Both the position numbers and the translations under genes were made by a program. Under the pieces are notes generated by a model. It was not told the DNA's origin. It was given only the letters and a program-made list of their open reading frames with translations, and ran no database searches. Positions 24,375-33,219 of a DNA stretch of 64,000 nucleotides are shown here, piece by piece. This DNA comes from Sorangium cellulosum (GTDB lineage Bacteria > Myxococcota_A > Polyangia > Polyangiales > Polyangiaceae): positions 12,763,501-12,827,500 of the forward strand of contig NZ_CP012673.1 in NCBI RefSeq assembly GCF_002950945.1. The letters run 5' to 3'. Positions within the stretch are counted from its first letter, which is position 1, and each line of letters starts with the position of its first letter.

Positions 24375-25283
24375 ATGCTTGGTCTGCTCGTCGCGTCGGC
24401 CGGCTGCGCGCCAGGCTCGTCGACGGCGGAGCAGGTCACGCCGCGGCTCCTGGTGCACGCCTCGCTCGAGGGGGGCGTGGCCGCCCTCGTGGAGCGGCCG
24501 CTGAAGGCCAAGGCGAGCGCGCTCGCCGCGATCAAGGAGAGCGTCACGCCCGAGTCCGTGGCCGATCGCGAGGCCAACGCGGGCCAGGTGTTCGCCTCGG
24601 CGGGCGGCAGCACGCGGTGCCCCGCCGAGATGGCCCTCGTCGAAGATCGCGTGTGCGTCGATCGCTGGGAGAGCTCCCTCGTCGAGGTGACCCAGAGCGG
24701 CGAGCGCCCCTGGTCGCCGTTCGAGCCGATCGACGGCCGAGAGCGGCGCGTGCGCGCCGTGTCCTGGCCGGGCGTGATCCCGCAGGGGTACATCAGCGGA
24801 CGGCAGGCCAAGATGGCGTGCGCCGCGTCGGGCAAGCGCCTGTGCTCCACGGACGAGTGGGTGAGCGCCTGCCGCGGGCCGGAGCATACGACGTTCCCCT
24901 ACGGCGCGGTCCGCGAGCGCGGCGTATGTAATGACGACGAACGTCCCGTGCACCCCGTCGCCGAGATCGCGGCGCTGCTCGACCTCAAGTCCGAGGCACT
25001 CTGGACGACGGCCATGAACAACCCGCTCGTCAACCAGCTGTCCAACGCGCTGCTCCCGACGGGCGAGCGCGAGCAATGCACCAACACGTACGGCGTGTAC
25101 GACATGGTCGGCAACCTCCACGAGTGGGTCGACGACCCGAGCGGCACGTTCCGCGGCGGCTACTTCATGGACACGACGCGCAACGGCGAGGGCTGCAAGT
25201 ATGCCACGACCGCGCACTCCTTCGGCTACCACGACTACTCGACGGGCTTCCGTTGCTGCATGGATCCGGAGCCGATCGAGTAA
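24375..25283 (+). CDS. SUMF1/FGE-like domain lipoprotein
   Basis: 302 residues from ATG 24375, preceded by GAGGTGG. The N-terminus (MLGLLVASAGC) gives a lipobox but an unusually short signal without positive charge; an upstream in-frame start would give a longer Arg-containing leader. The domain is of the formylglycine-generating-enzyme family: CVDRWESSLVEV, SGRQAKMACAASGKRLCS, GNLHEWVDDPSGTFRGG and STGFRCC. True FGE has two catalytic Cys near RGGSYLC and SYCNRY; only the second region keeps a Cys (EGCKYATTAHS). So it is more likely a non-enzymatic or differently acting SUMF-like protein on the cell surface. Confidence 0.85.
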   Translation: MLGLLVASAGCAPGSSTAEQVTPRLLVHASLEGGVAALVERPLKAKASALAAIKESVTPESVADREANAGQVFASAGGSTRCPAEMALVEDRVCVDRWESSLVEVTQSGERPWSPFEPIDGRERRVRAVSWPGVIPQGYISGRQAKMACAASGKRLCSTDEWVSACRGPEHTTFPYGAVRERGVCNDDERPVHPVAEIAALLDLKSEALWTTAMNNPLVNQLSNALLPTGEREQCTNTYGVYDMVGNLHEWVDDPSGTFRGGYFMDTTRNGEGCKYATTAHSFGYHDYSTGFRCCMDPEPIE

Positions 25284-25332
25284 CGGGCGCGCCTGTCCAG
25301 GGGAGCCCGGCAACGCAGCGCAGGAGTCCACG

Positions 25333-26754
25333 GTGGCACGAGCCAAGAGGGTGCCGATGCTCGGCTCCGGCGTGAGAGCGACCGCGATCGCCCTGGTCGC
25401 GTTGCTGGCGGTCGGGTGCAAGAAGAAGGAAAAAGAAGCCCCCATCCACGTCCCGCCGCCCCAGGGGGCGGCGTCCGCGGATGAGCTCACCACCGCCATC
25501 GGCCAGGCGCGCGGCCTGAACTCGGCGCTCGCGCCGACGTCGACCCGGTGGCGGCGGGTGTTCGTGCTCGACGACAAACATGCCGTCGTGGCAGGCGAGA
25601 TCGAGACCGAGGCGATCGCGCTCGTGACCGAGAACGCCGGGAGGACCTGGCGCGCGCTGCGGCGCCCGCGCGAGGGGTGGTCCACCTGGTCGGTCGGCCA
25701 GGACGGCACGACCGTGCTCGCCGTCGGCCCGCGTGTTCCCGCCGTGTCCGGGGCGCGCGGCGCCGCCGGGGCGCAGCCCGCGATCGAGCCGCCGAGCCTG
25801 CTCTTCGCGCCGCTCGAGGCGACCGACCTCCTGGCGCCGTCGCCGGTCGTGCTGCCCGCGCCGAGCCGCGGGGCGCGGCCGCCGGTGGACTCCGTGCCCG
25901 CCGTGCTGTCCGCCGAGAGCGCCGCGCTGATCGTCGAGGCGAAGCCCCGGCAAGCAATCCTCGTGTACGCGGGACCTCCTGGCGCCGCGCCGGCGCCGGT
26001 CGTCACGCTTCCCCCACAGGAGCAAGCGCTGCCCATACCGTATGGCCGGCCGCCGGCGCTCCTCTCCGTGCGCGGTCGCAACCTCCTCGCGCGCGCCGTA
26101 CCCGCGCCTGGCAAGCCGCTCGAGGCGCCTCGAAACGTCGCTGGACTCGTGATGAGCCCGGCAGCGACGGCGGCGCTCTCCGCGACACCGGCGTGTGATG
26201 TCGCAGGGTGGTCGATCCAGATCGTGCCTCAGCCGCCGGACAGAAACGTCCTCGTCGCCGTCTCCGCGGCGCAGACCGCCGTGATCAAGCTCCCGGCGAA
26301 GCTCGCCCCCCGGGCGATGGTCGGCTGTGGGGCCGACCGAATCACGGTGGAAGTCATCTCGCCCACCCATGGAGAGACCACCCTCTCGACGTGCGGCCTC
26401 GACGGCGCTTGCTTGCTCGCCGAGAAACCGCCGTTCCGCCCCTGGCTGGAGCCGCACGAGCGGTCGATCGCCTCGGCCCCCACACGGGCGGGGGTCGCCG
26501 CCGTGATGACCGCCCGCACCGCAACGCGGTGGGGGCTCTATCTCACGCACTCGACGGACGGGGGGAAGATGTACGAGTTCCCCAGGACCATCGGCGAAGG
26601 TCAGAGCGAGCGCGGCCGGATCGAGCTCGGCGCGCTGCTCTCCTTCGGAAATCGGCTCTTGATGCTGCTCCAGGCAGACGTCACCGGGACATCGCGTCGC
26701 GGCTGGTATGTGACCGTCTCCGAGGACAGCGGGCTCACATGGAGCCCGCCGTGA
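25333..26754 (+). CDS. Lipoprotein with Asp-box (BNR/sialidase-like) repeats
   Basis: 473 residues from GTG 25333, with AGGAG six bases upstream; ATG 25357 is an alternative. The lipobox is LLAVGC at residue 29 and is followed by KKKEKE. Asp-box-like motifs appear as TENAGRTW, STDGGKMY and SEDSGLTW, suggesting a beta-propeller like YCF48/BNR proteins. The rest is Pro/Ala-rich and low in similarity to anything I recognise. It is the third lipoprotein gene in a row on this strand. Enzyme activity cannot be claimed. Confidence 0.78.
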   Translation: MARAKRVPMLGSGVRATAIALVALLAVGCKKKEKEAPIHVPPPQGAASADELTTAIGQARGLNSALAPTSTRWRRVFVLDDKHAVVAGEIETEAIALVTENAGRTWRALRRPREGWSTWSVGQDGTTVLAVGPRVPAVSGARGAAGAQPAIEPPSLLFAPLEATDLLAPSPVVLPAPSRGARPPVDSVPAVLSAESAALIVEAKPRQAILVYAGPPGAAPAPVVTLPPQEQALPIPYGRPPALLSVRGRNLLARAVPAPGKPLEAPRNVAGLVMSPAATAALSATPACDVAGWSIQIVPQPPDRNVLVAVSAAQTAVIKLPAKLAPRAMVGCGADRITVEVISPTHGETTLSTCGLDGACLLAEKPPFRPWLEPHERSIASAPTRAGVAAVMTARTATRWGLYLTHSTDGGKMYEFPRTIGEGQSERGRIELGALLSFGNRLLMLLQADVTGTSRRGWYVTVSEDSGLTWSPP

Positions 26755-26843
26755 TCTCCGTCTTGAACGGGATAGCCACGTAGAACGCAGCCCGCGACCT
26801 CGCGTTGTCGAGGTGCCCCTGGCGTGCAGGGTGGTTGCCAGGC

Positions 26844-27416
26844 CTACTTCGCTGGCGCGGCCGCCTGAACGACGCGCTTCTTTCCCCCCTTGGCGCTCGG
26901 CTTCTTGACGGGCGCGGGCCCCGCCGCGTTCTTGCGTGCGTTCGCGCTCGCCTGCTCGGCGGTCTTCGCGTCGCCCGCATAACGAGCAAAGCGCCGGTCG
27001 CCCCCCTGAAAAATCCGCTTCTCCAGCTTGAGCTCCTTCAGCGCGGCGGCGGCGCGCGTCTGCGGAATACCCGCCTGCTTCGCCACCTCGCTCGCGCTCA
27101 TGCCAGAGCTCGCTTTGACGAGGCGCTCGACGGCATCGAGCGTCTCCTGCCGCTCCGCCGACGCGGCGGGCGACTTGCGCGGGCGACCAGGCCGGCGCTT
27201 CGGCGCGGCGCCGCGCTTGGCCGCGACGGAAGACGTCTTGGACTGGACCGCTCCAGCGCGGGCGCGCGAACGGCTGCGGCGCGGCGCCGGAGGAGGAACC
27301 AACGGCGTCTCCCCGGTCACGGCGCCCAGCTGATTCTTGACGAGCGCGAGGATCGCCTCGTCCGGCATCTTCCGCACGAGGTTTACAATCTGCTGTGAAA
27401 AGGCGTCCGTTGCCAT
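26844..27416 (-). CDS. AT-hook and winged-helix-like DNA-binding protein
   Basis: 190 basic residues. An N-terminal helical part (ATDAFSQQIVNLVRKM) is followed by Arg-rich linkers, an AT-hook core (KRRPGRPRK; GRP), a helix-turn-helix-like segment (SASEVAKQAGIPQTRAAAAL) and a Lys/Ala-rich tail. The combination resembles nucleoid-associated or regulatory proteins with AT-hooks found in myxobacteria. The target DNA is not known. It lies opposite to the lipoprotein gene (convergent) and faces a gene-poor kilobase upstream. Confidence 0.82.
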   Translation of the reverse strand: MATDAFSQQIVNLVRKMPDEAILALVKNQLGAVTGETPLVPPPAPRRSRSRARAGAVQSKTSSVAAKRGAAPKRRPGRPRKSPAASAERQETLDAVERLVKASSGMSASEVAKQAGIPQTRAAAALKELKLEKRIFQGGDRRFARYAGDAKTAEQASANARKNAAGPAPVKKPSAKGGKKRVVQAAAPAK

Positions 27417-28492
27417 GTGCTCTCCCTGGTCGCCGAATCCAGCTCGGCGGCTCGATACGACTATGCCGGTGCCACTTGTCCGGTCAAGCGAATTGAGGGC
27501 GGAGGGCCGTCTTTTCTTTCAATAGACGGTGCGGGCGGGCTCAATCGGAGAGCTCATTGGACGGCCGCGAACGGCTGGGCTGCTTTGCTCGACAGGGGTC
27601 GAGCTGCCGAAAAGACCTCGCGCGGCGGCGATCGTCGATTGATGGCCGAGACCCCTCCCCCGCACAGGACGGCCCGAGCCGAGTCAATCCTCCTCTCCGC
27701 TCCCGCTCACGCTGCACTGCGGCAATGGTTGTCTGGGGTGTTCGCTGCTCCGGTCGGGTAAGACCTGTATGGAACCGAGCGGCCCCGCTCCCGGGATAAG
27801 CGCCCGTCGCGGGCGGCAATGAGAGCGTGCGCACAGGGCCGAGGGGCGTCGACCCTCCCTCGCCGGGCCCGCTCAAACCATTGATACATGCGGCCCAGGG
27901 GGTGAGAGCGCCCGGCGACCGCACACGGGCGGCCGGTCCCTGGCTACATTGCACGCCCTGGGCACACGACTGACCCGCCGACGAGCATCATAGAACGCAG
28001 CCTGGCAGGAGGATGCAGCAGGGGGATCGCACGTATCGGCGCCCGACGGGCAGCACGCGGCGGCGACTCGAGAGCGCCTCACGCTCCTCAAAGGCAGGGG
28101 CGCCCTGCTGACGTCTGGCGCGTCCGGCGCGTCCGCCCGCTACGCTGCACCCATCTCGGGGGTATTCCCGCGTCTCGCGGCAGGGTAGGCGGCGCAGCGA
28201 GGAGGCGCCGACAGGCGCGCAGCGGCCGCAGCGCGCCGCAGCGCGCCGCCAGTCGAGATACCCGCATGTCCTCCGATCTTTGCCCGGGATTGCTCGGGCA
28301 TCTGCTCCGGTGCTCCGCGGGCGGGCGCGACGGGCGCCGAGCTCTCCGGAATCGCGGCGGAGCGGCCCACCGGCGCGCCTCGACGACCTCGGCTGGGACG
28401 ACCTCATGGACAGCCGCCAGGCGCCCGCCCGGAAATGTCCAGCGCTCGACTCCCCGTTGACAGGCGCCTCGTTCGAGCAGAAGGATGCGCGC
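27417..28492. other. 1.08-kb region without a supportable gene
   Basis: Open frames here are short, overlap each other on several frames, are Arg/Pro/Ser-rich and show no conserved motif. No tRNA fold, insertion-sequence ends or repeat array is visible. It is the longest non-coding stretch in the window and lies between an AT-hook protein gene and a methyltransferase gene that point away from each other. Confidence 0.6.
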
Positions 28493-29158
28493 ATGTCGCT
28501 GGCGCGCGTGCTCGAGCCGGAGGTCATGGATACCGAAGAGGACGCGCGCGCCTACGACACCATGGATCACGCGGCCGTCAACGCGGCGTTCTGCGACGAT
28601 CTGCTCTCCCACGCCCCGGATCTCGCGTACGCCCTCGACGTCGGCTCGGGGACGTGCCTGTTGCCCATCGCGCTTTGCAGGCGCGTGTCCACGGCGCGGA
28701 TCAGGGCGATCGACCTCTCCGCGTCGATGCTCGATCTCGGGCGCAGCCACGTCGAGCGGGCCGGCCTCGCGGGCGTCATCGAGCTCGCGCTCGAGGACGC
28801 CAAGGCGCTGCCCGAGCCTGACAGGACGTTTTCCGCCGTCGTGTCGAACAGCATCGTCCACCACATCCCGGAGCCCGCGGCGGTGCTGCGCGAGATGGTC
28901 CGCGTCCTCCGGCCCGGCGGGCTCCTGTTCGTGCGCGACCTGGTCCGCCCCCAGGACGAGGCGACGCTCGCGGCCCTCGTCCACACGTATGCTGCGAACG
29001 ACACCGCGTACCAGCGGGCCCTCTTCGATGCGTCGCTGCGGGCCGCGCTGTCGCTGGACGAGCTGCGAGAGATGCTGCGCTCGCTCGGGATTCCCCCCGA
29101 ATGCGCGCAGAAGACGAGCGACCGCCACTGGACCCTCGCGTTCCACAGCCCCGCATGA
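28493..29158 (+). CDS. Class I SAM-dependent methyltransferase
   Basis: 221 residues from ATG 28493, with AAGGA seven bases upstream. SAM-binding motif I is ALDVGSGTCLLPIAL, motif II is in RAIDLSASML, motif post-I is EDAKALPE and the catalytic-region strand is VSNSIVHHI, a UbiE/Ubie-like set. Substrate unknown. It overlaps an ATG at 29155 of the next gene. Confidence 0.9.
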   Translation: MSLARVLEPEVMDTEEDARAYDTMDHAAVNAAFCDDLLSHAPDLAYALDVGSGTCLLPIALCRRVSTARIRAIDLSASMLDLGRSHVERAGLAGVIELALEDAKALPEPDRTFSAVVSNSIVHHIPEPAAVLREMVRVLRPGGLLFVRDLVRPQDEATLAALVHTYAANDTAYQRALFDASLRAALSLDELREMLRSLGIPPECAQKTSDRHWTLAFHSPA

Positions 29159-29238
29159 CCGGAGGCCGCCGGGCGTCGACGCCGCCGCCCCGTCAAATCG
29201 ACGCGACGACGGGCCCGGCACGTAATAAAAGCCTTCGC

Positions 29239-29862
29239 GTGAATCCCACCAGAACACGAGCTCGCCGGGCGCGCGGCGGCGCCCGAGCGCTCCTCCTGTC
29301 CTTCGCCTTCGCCCTCCTCGCGGGGTGCGAGGAGGGACCGCCGCGCCCGAGCGAGCCGGAGCGCCCCGAGCCCCCGCCGCCTCAGCCCAGCGCGGCCCCC
29401 GCGCTGCCCCCGGCCGGCTCGGCCGCCGCGGGCGCGAGCGCGGCCGCGCCCGCAGAAACGGGGGAGCCGCACGCCGCGGCGCCATGGCAGGGAACCTGGG
29501 AGGGAAGCTACGACGCCAAGAAGGGGAGCGTCGTGCTGCCACCCAAGGTCAAGGACGCGGCGCGCACGAAGGATGACGGAAAGCTGGCCGCGGGCGCGGG
29601 GACGGTGACGCTGACCGTGGCGCCGAGCGGTGAGCTGAAGGGCACTGCGAAGGGGGCGCTCGGCGACGCGACCCTCGTCGGCAAGGTCGAAGACGGCATG
29701 GTCCGCGCCTCGGTCTTCCCGGAAGATCCACGCGCGCCGAACGCGATGACCGGCATTCTGGTCGGCGAGCTGAAGGAAGGCGTGATCCAGGGGAAGATCC
29801 GGGTGACCGGGCCGGACGCGACGCTCGTGCGCGAGTCCCCCGTGGAGCTGCGAAAGAAATGA
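29239..29862 (+). CDS. Pro/Ala-rich lipoprotein
   Basis: 207 residues from GTG 29239; the ATG at 29155 (overlapping the methyltransferase stop) would put 47 residues before the signal. The lipobox is LLAGC; then about 60 residues of Pro/Ala/Ser linker lead to a C-terminal beta-rich domain (GTWEGSYDAKKGSVVLPP; VTLTVAPSGELKGTAKG). The family is not recognised. It lies downstream of the methyltransferase on the same strand. Confidence 0.75.
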   Translation: MNPTRTRARRARGGARALLLSFAFALLAGCEEGPPRPSEPERPEPPPPQPSAAPALPPAGSAAAGASAAAPAETGEPHAAAPWQGTWEGSYDAKKGSVVLPPKVKDAARTKDDGKLAAGAGTVTLTVAPSGELKGTAKGALGDATLVGKVEDGMVRASVFPEDPRAPNAMTGILVGELKEGVIQGKIRVTGPDATLVRESPVELRKK

Positions 29863-29929
29863 CCGCGCGCTGAGGAAGCGCCGCGCGCCGGGCGAGGCGG
29901 CGACGGCGCCTCGCCCGGCCGCCGTCGCG

Positions 29930-31045
29930 TCAGCGGTCCCCGCCGGTCACGCCCGATTCGCCCGCAGGCGCGCGCGCCGGCGGCGCCGCCTCTGTCTCGG
30001 CGCCCCCGCCGCCGCCCGCGCCGCCGCGCGCGCCGCCGCGCCCCGGCTCGCCCCGACGCTCCTCGCGCTGGCGCGCCACGTCGGCGTCCCGCTGCTCGTA
30101 CGCGACGATGATCCGCTGCACGAGCGGGTGGCGCACGACGTCGACCTCGGTGAACGAGCAGATCGCGATCCCCTCGATCCCGTTGAGCAGCTCGCGCGCC
30201 TCGGCGAGGCCGCTGCGCGCGCCGTGCGGGAGATCGACCTGCGTGACGTCGCCCGTCACCACGGCGCGAGACGCGTACCCGAGGCGGGTGAGGAACATGC
30301 GCATCTGATCGCTCGTCGCGTTCTGCGCCTCGTCGAGGATGACGAACGAATCGTTGAGCGTGCGGCCGCGCATGAACGCGAGCGGCGCGACCTCGATCTG
30401 ACCGCGCGTCACCAGGCCTTGCGCCTTGTCGGGGTCCATCATGTCGTGGAGCGCGTCGTAGAGCGGCCGCAGGTACGGGTTCACCTTCTCGGCGAGATCG
30501 CCGGGCAGGAAGCCGAGCCGCTCCCCGGCCTCGACGGCCGGGCGGGTCAGGATGATCCGCTTCACGCGGCGCTCGAGCAGCGCGTGGACCGCCATCGCCA
30601 TCGCCAGGTAGGTCTTGCCGGTGCCCGCCGGGCCGATGCCGAACGTCATGTCGTGGGATCGGATCGCCTGGATGTAGCGCTTCTGCGCGAGCCCCTTCGC
30701 CGAGATCGGCCGGCGGCGCGCCGAGATGAGGACGACGTCCTCGAAGAGCTCGCGCAGGGTCATCGCCGGATCGTCGCGGAGCGCCTGCACCCCGCGCACG
30801 TAATCCTGCGGGTCGAGGGTCACGCCGCTCCTCAGCATCTGCGCGGCCTCGGCGAGGCAGCGCTCGGCGAGCGCGACCTTGTCGGCGTCCCCGGCGAGCC
30901 GGATGGTGTTGCCCCGGACGCCCGACTCGATGCCAAGCGTACGCGCAATCAGCTTGAGGTTCTCGTTCCCTGGCCCGGCGAGAGCCACCAAGGTGCCGCT
31001 GTCAAGCACCTCGACGTCCGCCGAGATCCGCACGCTGCTCGTCAT
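29930..31045 (-). CDS. PhoH family ATPase
   Basis: 371 residues; GGAAGGA precedes ATG 31045. P-loop GPAGTGKTYLA and Walker B FVILDEAQN. A KH-like N-terminal part precedes the ATPase core, and the C-terminal ~50 residues are a Gly/Arg/Ala tail. PhoH proteins are ATP-dependent and tied to RNA metabolism in some bacteria. The usual partner ybeY and HD-family gene are not beside it. Confidence 0.92.
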   Translation of the reverse strand: MTSSVRISADVEVLDSGTLVALAGPGNENLKLIARTLGIESGVRGNTIRLAGDADKVALAERCLAEAAQMLRSGVTLDPQDYVRGVQALRDDPAMTLRELFEDVVLISARRRPISAKGLAQKRYIQAIRSHDMTFGIGPAGTGKTYLAMAMAVHALLERRVKRIILTRPAVEAGERLGFLPGDLAEKVNPYLRPLYDALHDMMDPDKAQGLVTRGQIEVAPLAFMRGRTLNDSFVILDEAQNATSDQMRMFLTRLGYASRAVVTGDVTQVDLPHGARSGLAEARELLNGIEGIAICSFTEVDVVRHPLVQRIIVAYEQRDADVARQREERRGEPGRGGARGGAGGGGGAETEAAPPARAPAGESGVTGGDR

Positions 31046-31257
31046 CGAGCCATCCTTCCCGGGTATCGCCCCACTGCTGCTCCGGCAACACTAACCGGTC
31101 GCCTGCAAGAAGAACCTTGGTGTCGCTCACGTCGCATGCGACTGTCCCGCCCGCTCGCCCCGTGACCTACACGGCCCCGTAACGCCTTGGTCATAATTCT
31201 GCGATGGAATGCGTGGCGGAATGAACCACGCGGGCGTGCCGCGCAAGGGAGAGATGC

Positions 31258-33045
31258 ATGAGGATAGCTACATCGGCGCTGGTAGGCATGGCTGTTACGC
31301 TGTCGGGCCTGTCGGCGCTAGCACAGCCTGGGCCGCAAGGCCCGGCGCAGCCGCTTCCGGCGCAGCCGCCGGCTGCTGCCCCGGCGCCCGCAGGCGCGGC
31401 CGCGACGCCGCCCGCCGCCCCGGCGCCCGCAGGCGCGGCGGCGGCGCCGCCCGCCGCCCCGGCGCCTGCCCCCGCTGACCCGCTGCTGCCGCCGGCGGAG
31501 CAAGTGCCTCCGCCGCCGCCTCCTGCCGGAGCGGCCGCGACCACGGCAGCGCCGCCGCCGCCGCCGGAGCAGGTCTTCGCGCCGACGGCCGAGGCCGCCG
31601 CGGTGACCGAGCAGCAGCCGCTCGCCGGCTGGCACGGCGGGTTCTTCCTCCGGGACGCGAACGACACCTTCCGGCTGTACCCGAAGGGGCGGCTGCAGCT
31701 CGACTTCGCCAGCAGCTTCGGCAGCGGGGTCTCGGACGTGAAGGCGCCCGACGGCGGGAACGCTCTGCAGCCGCGCTTCTTCGCCCGCCGCGCGCGGCTG
31801 GAGTTCGACGGCGAGTTCCTGAAGCGATGGTCGTTCAAGCTCGACGTCGACTTCGCCGGCCAGCCGCTCGGGAACGCCAACGGCAAGGCCCAGACCTCCG
31901 CCGCGTCGGCGGGCGCTTCGCCGACGGCCGAGAGCGCGCGCTTCGCCGCGGTGCAGACCACGAGCGCGAGCGCCTCGCTGGCTGACGTCTGGATCAACTA
32001 CTCGGTCATGCCTGCGCTGAACCTCATGCTCGGACAGTTCAACTCCCCCTTCGGGATGGAGATCCAGACGAGCAGCAACGCCATCACGTTCATGGAGCGC
32101 AACATCGCGATGCGGAGCTTCGCCCACCCCGAGGGTAAGAGCATCGGGCTGATGGCCTGGGGCGACGTCGCCGACAAGATGTTCTTCTACGGCATCAGCG
32201 TGGTCGCCGGCGACGGCCAGAACCGGCCGGGCGTCGACGCGCCGCCCGACGTCATCGGCCGCGTGTTCGCCCGCCCGTTCCTCGGCGACAAGAAGGGGCT
32301 GCTCGCCAAGGCGCAGATCGGCCTCAGCGCGATGCACGGGGAGCGCGACCAGGAGTACGTGGGCTACGCCTACGCGCCCATCAGGACGGGGCAGGGGTAC
32401 ACGCTCTGGAGCGGCGGCTACAAGGATTCGATCGGCCGGCAGATCCACGTCATCCCGTCGGGCGCGCAGAACGCGATCGGCGGCGAGCTCCGGCTGCCGA
32501 TCAAGATGGTCGAGCTCCGGGCCGAGGCGTACTACCTCGCGAACAACACGCGCGAGGCCGTCGAGGGCTATCAGCTCACCAACACCGAGCGGCTCGGCCA
32601 GGTGAAGGGCCTCGGCTGGTATGTGCAGCTCTCCGCGTGGCCCGTGGGCGACGCGTTCGTCACCGGCGACCCCGGGTACAGCCCGCGCCCTGCGAAGGTC
32701 GATCTGGCGAAGCCCGTCGAGAAGCCGAAGTCGGGGCTCGAGGTCGCGGCGCTCCTCGCGGGGATCAACGCGACGTACGACGGCGCGTCCCGCGAGGGGG
32801 CGTACGACGAGAATACGCCGGGCGCCGCGGAGGGGCCGGGCACCGATCTCAACGTCATGCAGCTCGGGCTCAGCGCCAACTACTGGCATACCAAGAACGT
32901 GCGGCTCAGCGTGAACTACAACGCCTACCTGACGCCGGGCAGCGGATCGAACGACAACCTCCTCCGGGTGCCGGGCAACGCCGTGAAGAGGGCCGAAGCA
33001 CACACGCTCCACGAGCTCGGCGCCCGCGTCGGCCTGTCGTTCTGA
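31258..33045 (+). CDS. Phosphate-selective-type porin (OprP/OprO-like)
   Basis: 595 residues; ATG 31258 follows AAGGGAGAG. The signal peptide ends LSALA-QPG near residue 23, then an Ala/Pro linker of about 90 residues. The barrel begins near GWHGGFFLRDANDTFRLYPK, and RLQLDFASSFG, FFARRARLEFDGEF and LMLGQFNSPFGMEIQ are OprP-type. It ends with the C-terminal Phe of outer-membrane proteins (LGARVGLSF). The Ala/Pro stalk before the barrel is unusual and may cross the periplasm. A CATAAT at 31192-31197 could be a -10 element. Confidence 0.9.
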   Translation: MRIATSALVGMAVTLSGLSALAQPGPQGPAQPLPAQPPAAAPAPAGAAATPPAAPAPAGAAAAPPAAPAPAPADPLLPPAEQVPPPPPPAGAAATTAAPPPPPEQVFAPTAEAAAVTEQQPLAGWHGGFFLRDANDTFRLYPKGRLQLDFASSFGSGVSDVKAPDGGNALQPRFFARRARLEFDGEFLKRWSFKLDVDFAGQPLGNANGKAQTSAASAGASPTAESARFAAVQTTSASASLADVWINYSVMPALNLMLGQFNSPFGMEIQTSSNAITFMERNIAMRSFAHPEGKSIGLMAWGDVADKMFFYGISVVAGDGQNRPGVDAPPDVIGRVFARPFLGDKKGLLAKAQIGLSAMHGERDQEYVGYAYAPIRTGQGYTLWSGGYKDSIGRQIHVIPSGAQNAIGGELRLPIKMVELRAEAYYLANNTREAVEGYQLTNTERLGQVKGLGWYVQLSAWPVGDAFVTGDPGYSPRPAKVDLAKPVEKPKSGLEVAALLAGINATYDGASREGAYDENTPGAAEGPGTDLNVMQLGLSANYWHTKNVRLSVNYNAYLTPGSGSNDNLLRVPGNAVKRAEAHTLHELGARVGLSF

Positions 33046-33219
33046 TCCTCCGCTCCGGCCTCGCGCCGCGGCCGGCGCCCGTGCCGCGCCCGTAGATCAT
33101 TTGTGCTCCAACGAACTGCGCGCCGGGGCTTCCTCGGCGCGTCGCGGCGCGCGCGCCGCGGGGTCCTCGGCTCGCCTCAATTTTGGCCCAACCCGCCCCG
33201 GCGGGGTACCCGTCGGGCC

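Noticed and set aside
27541..28527. Overlapping open frames in the gene-poor region
   Set aside because: Frames lack RBS, motifs and codon bias, and overlap one another. No tRNA or mobile element was recognised.
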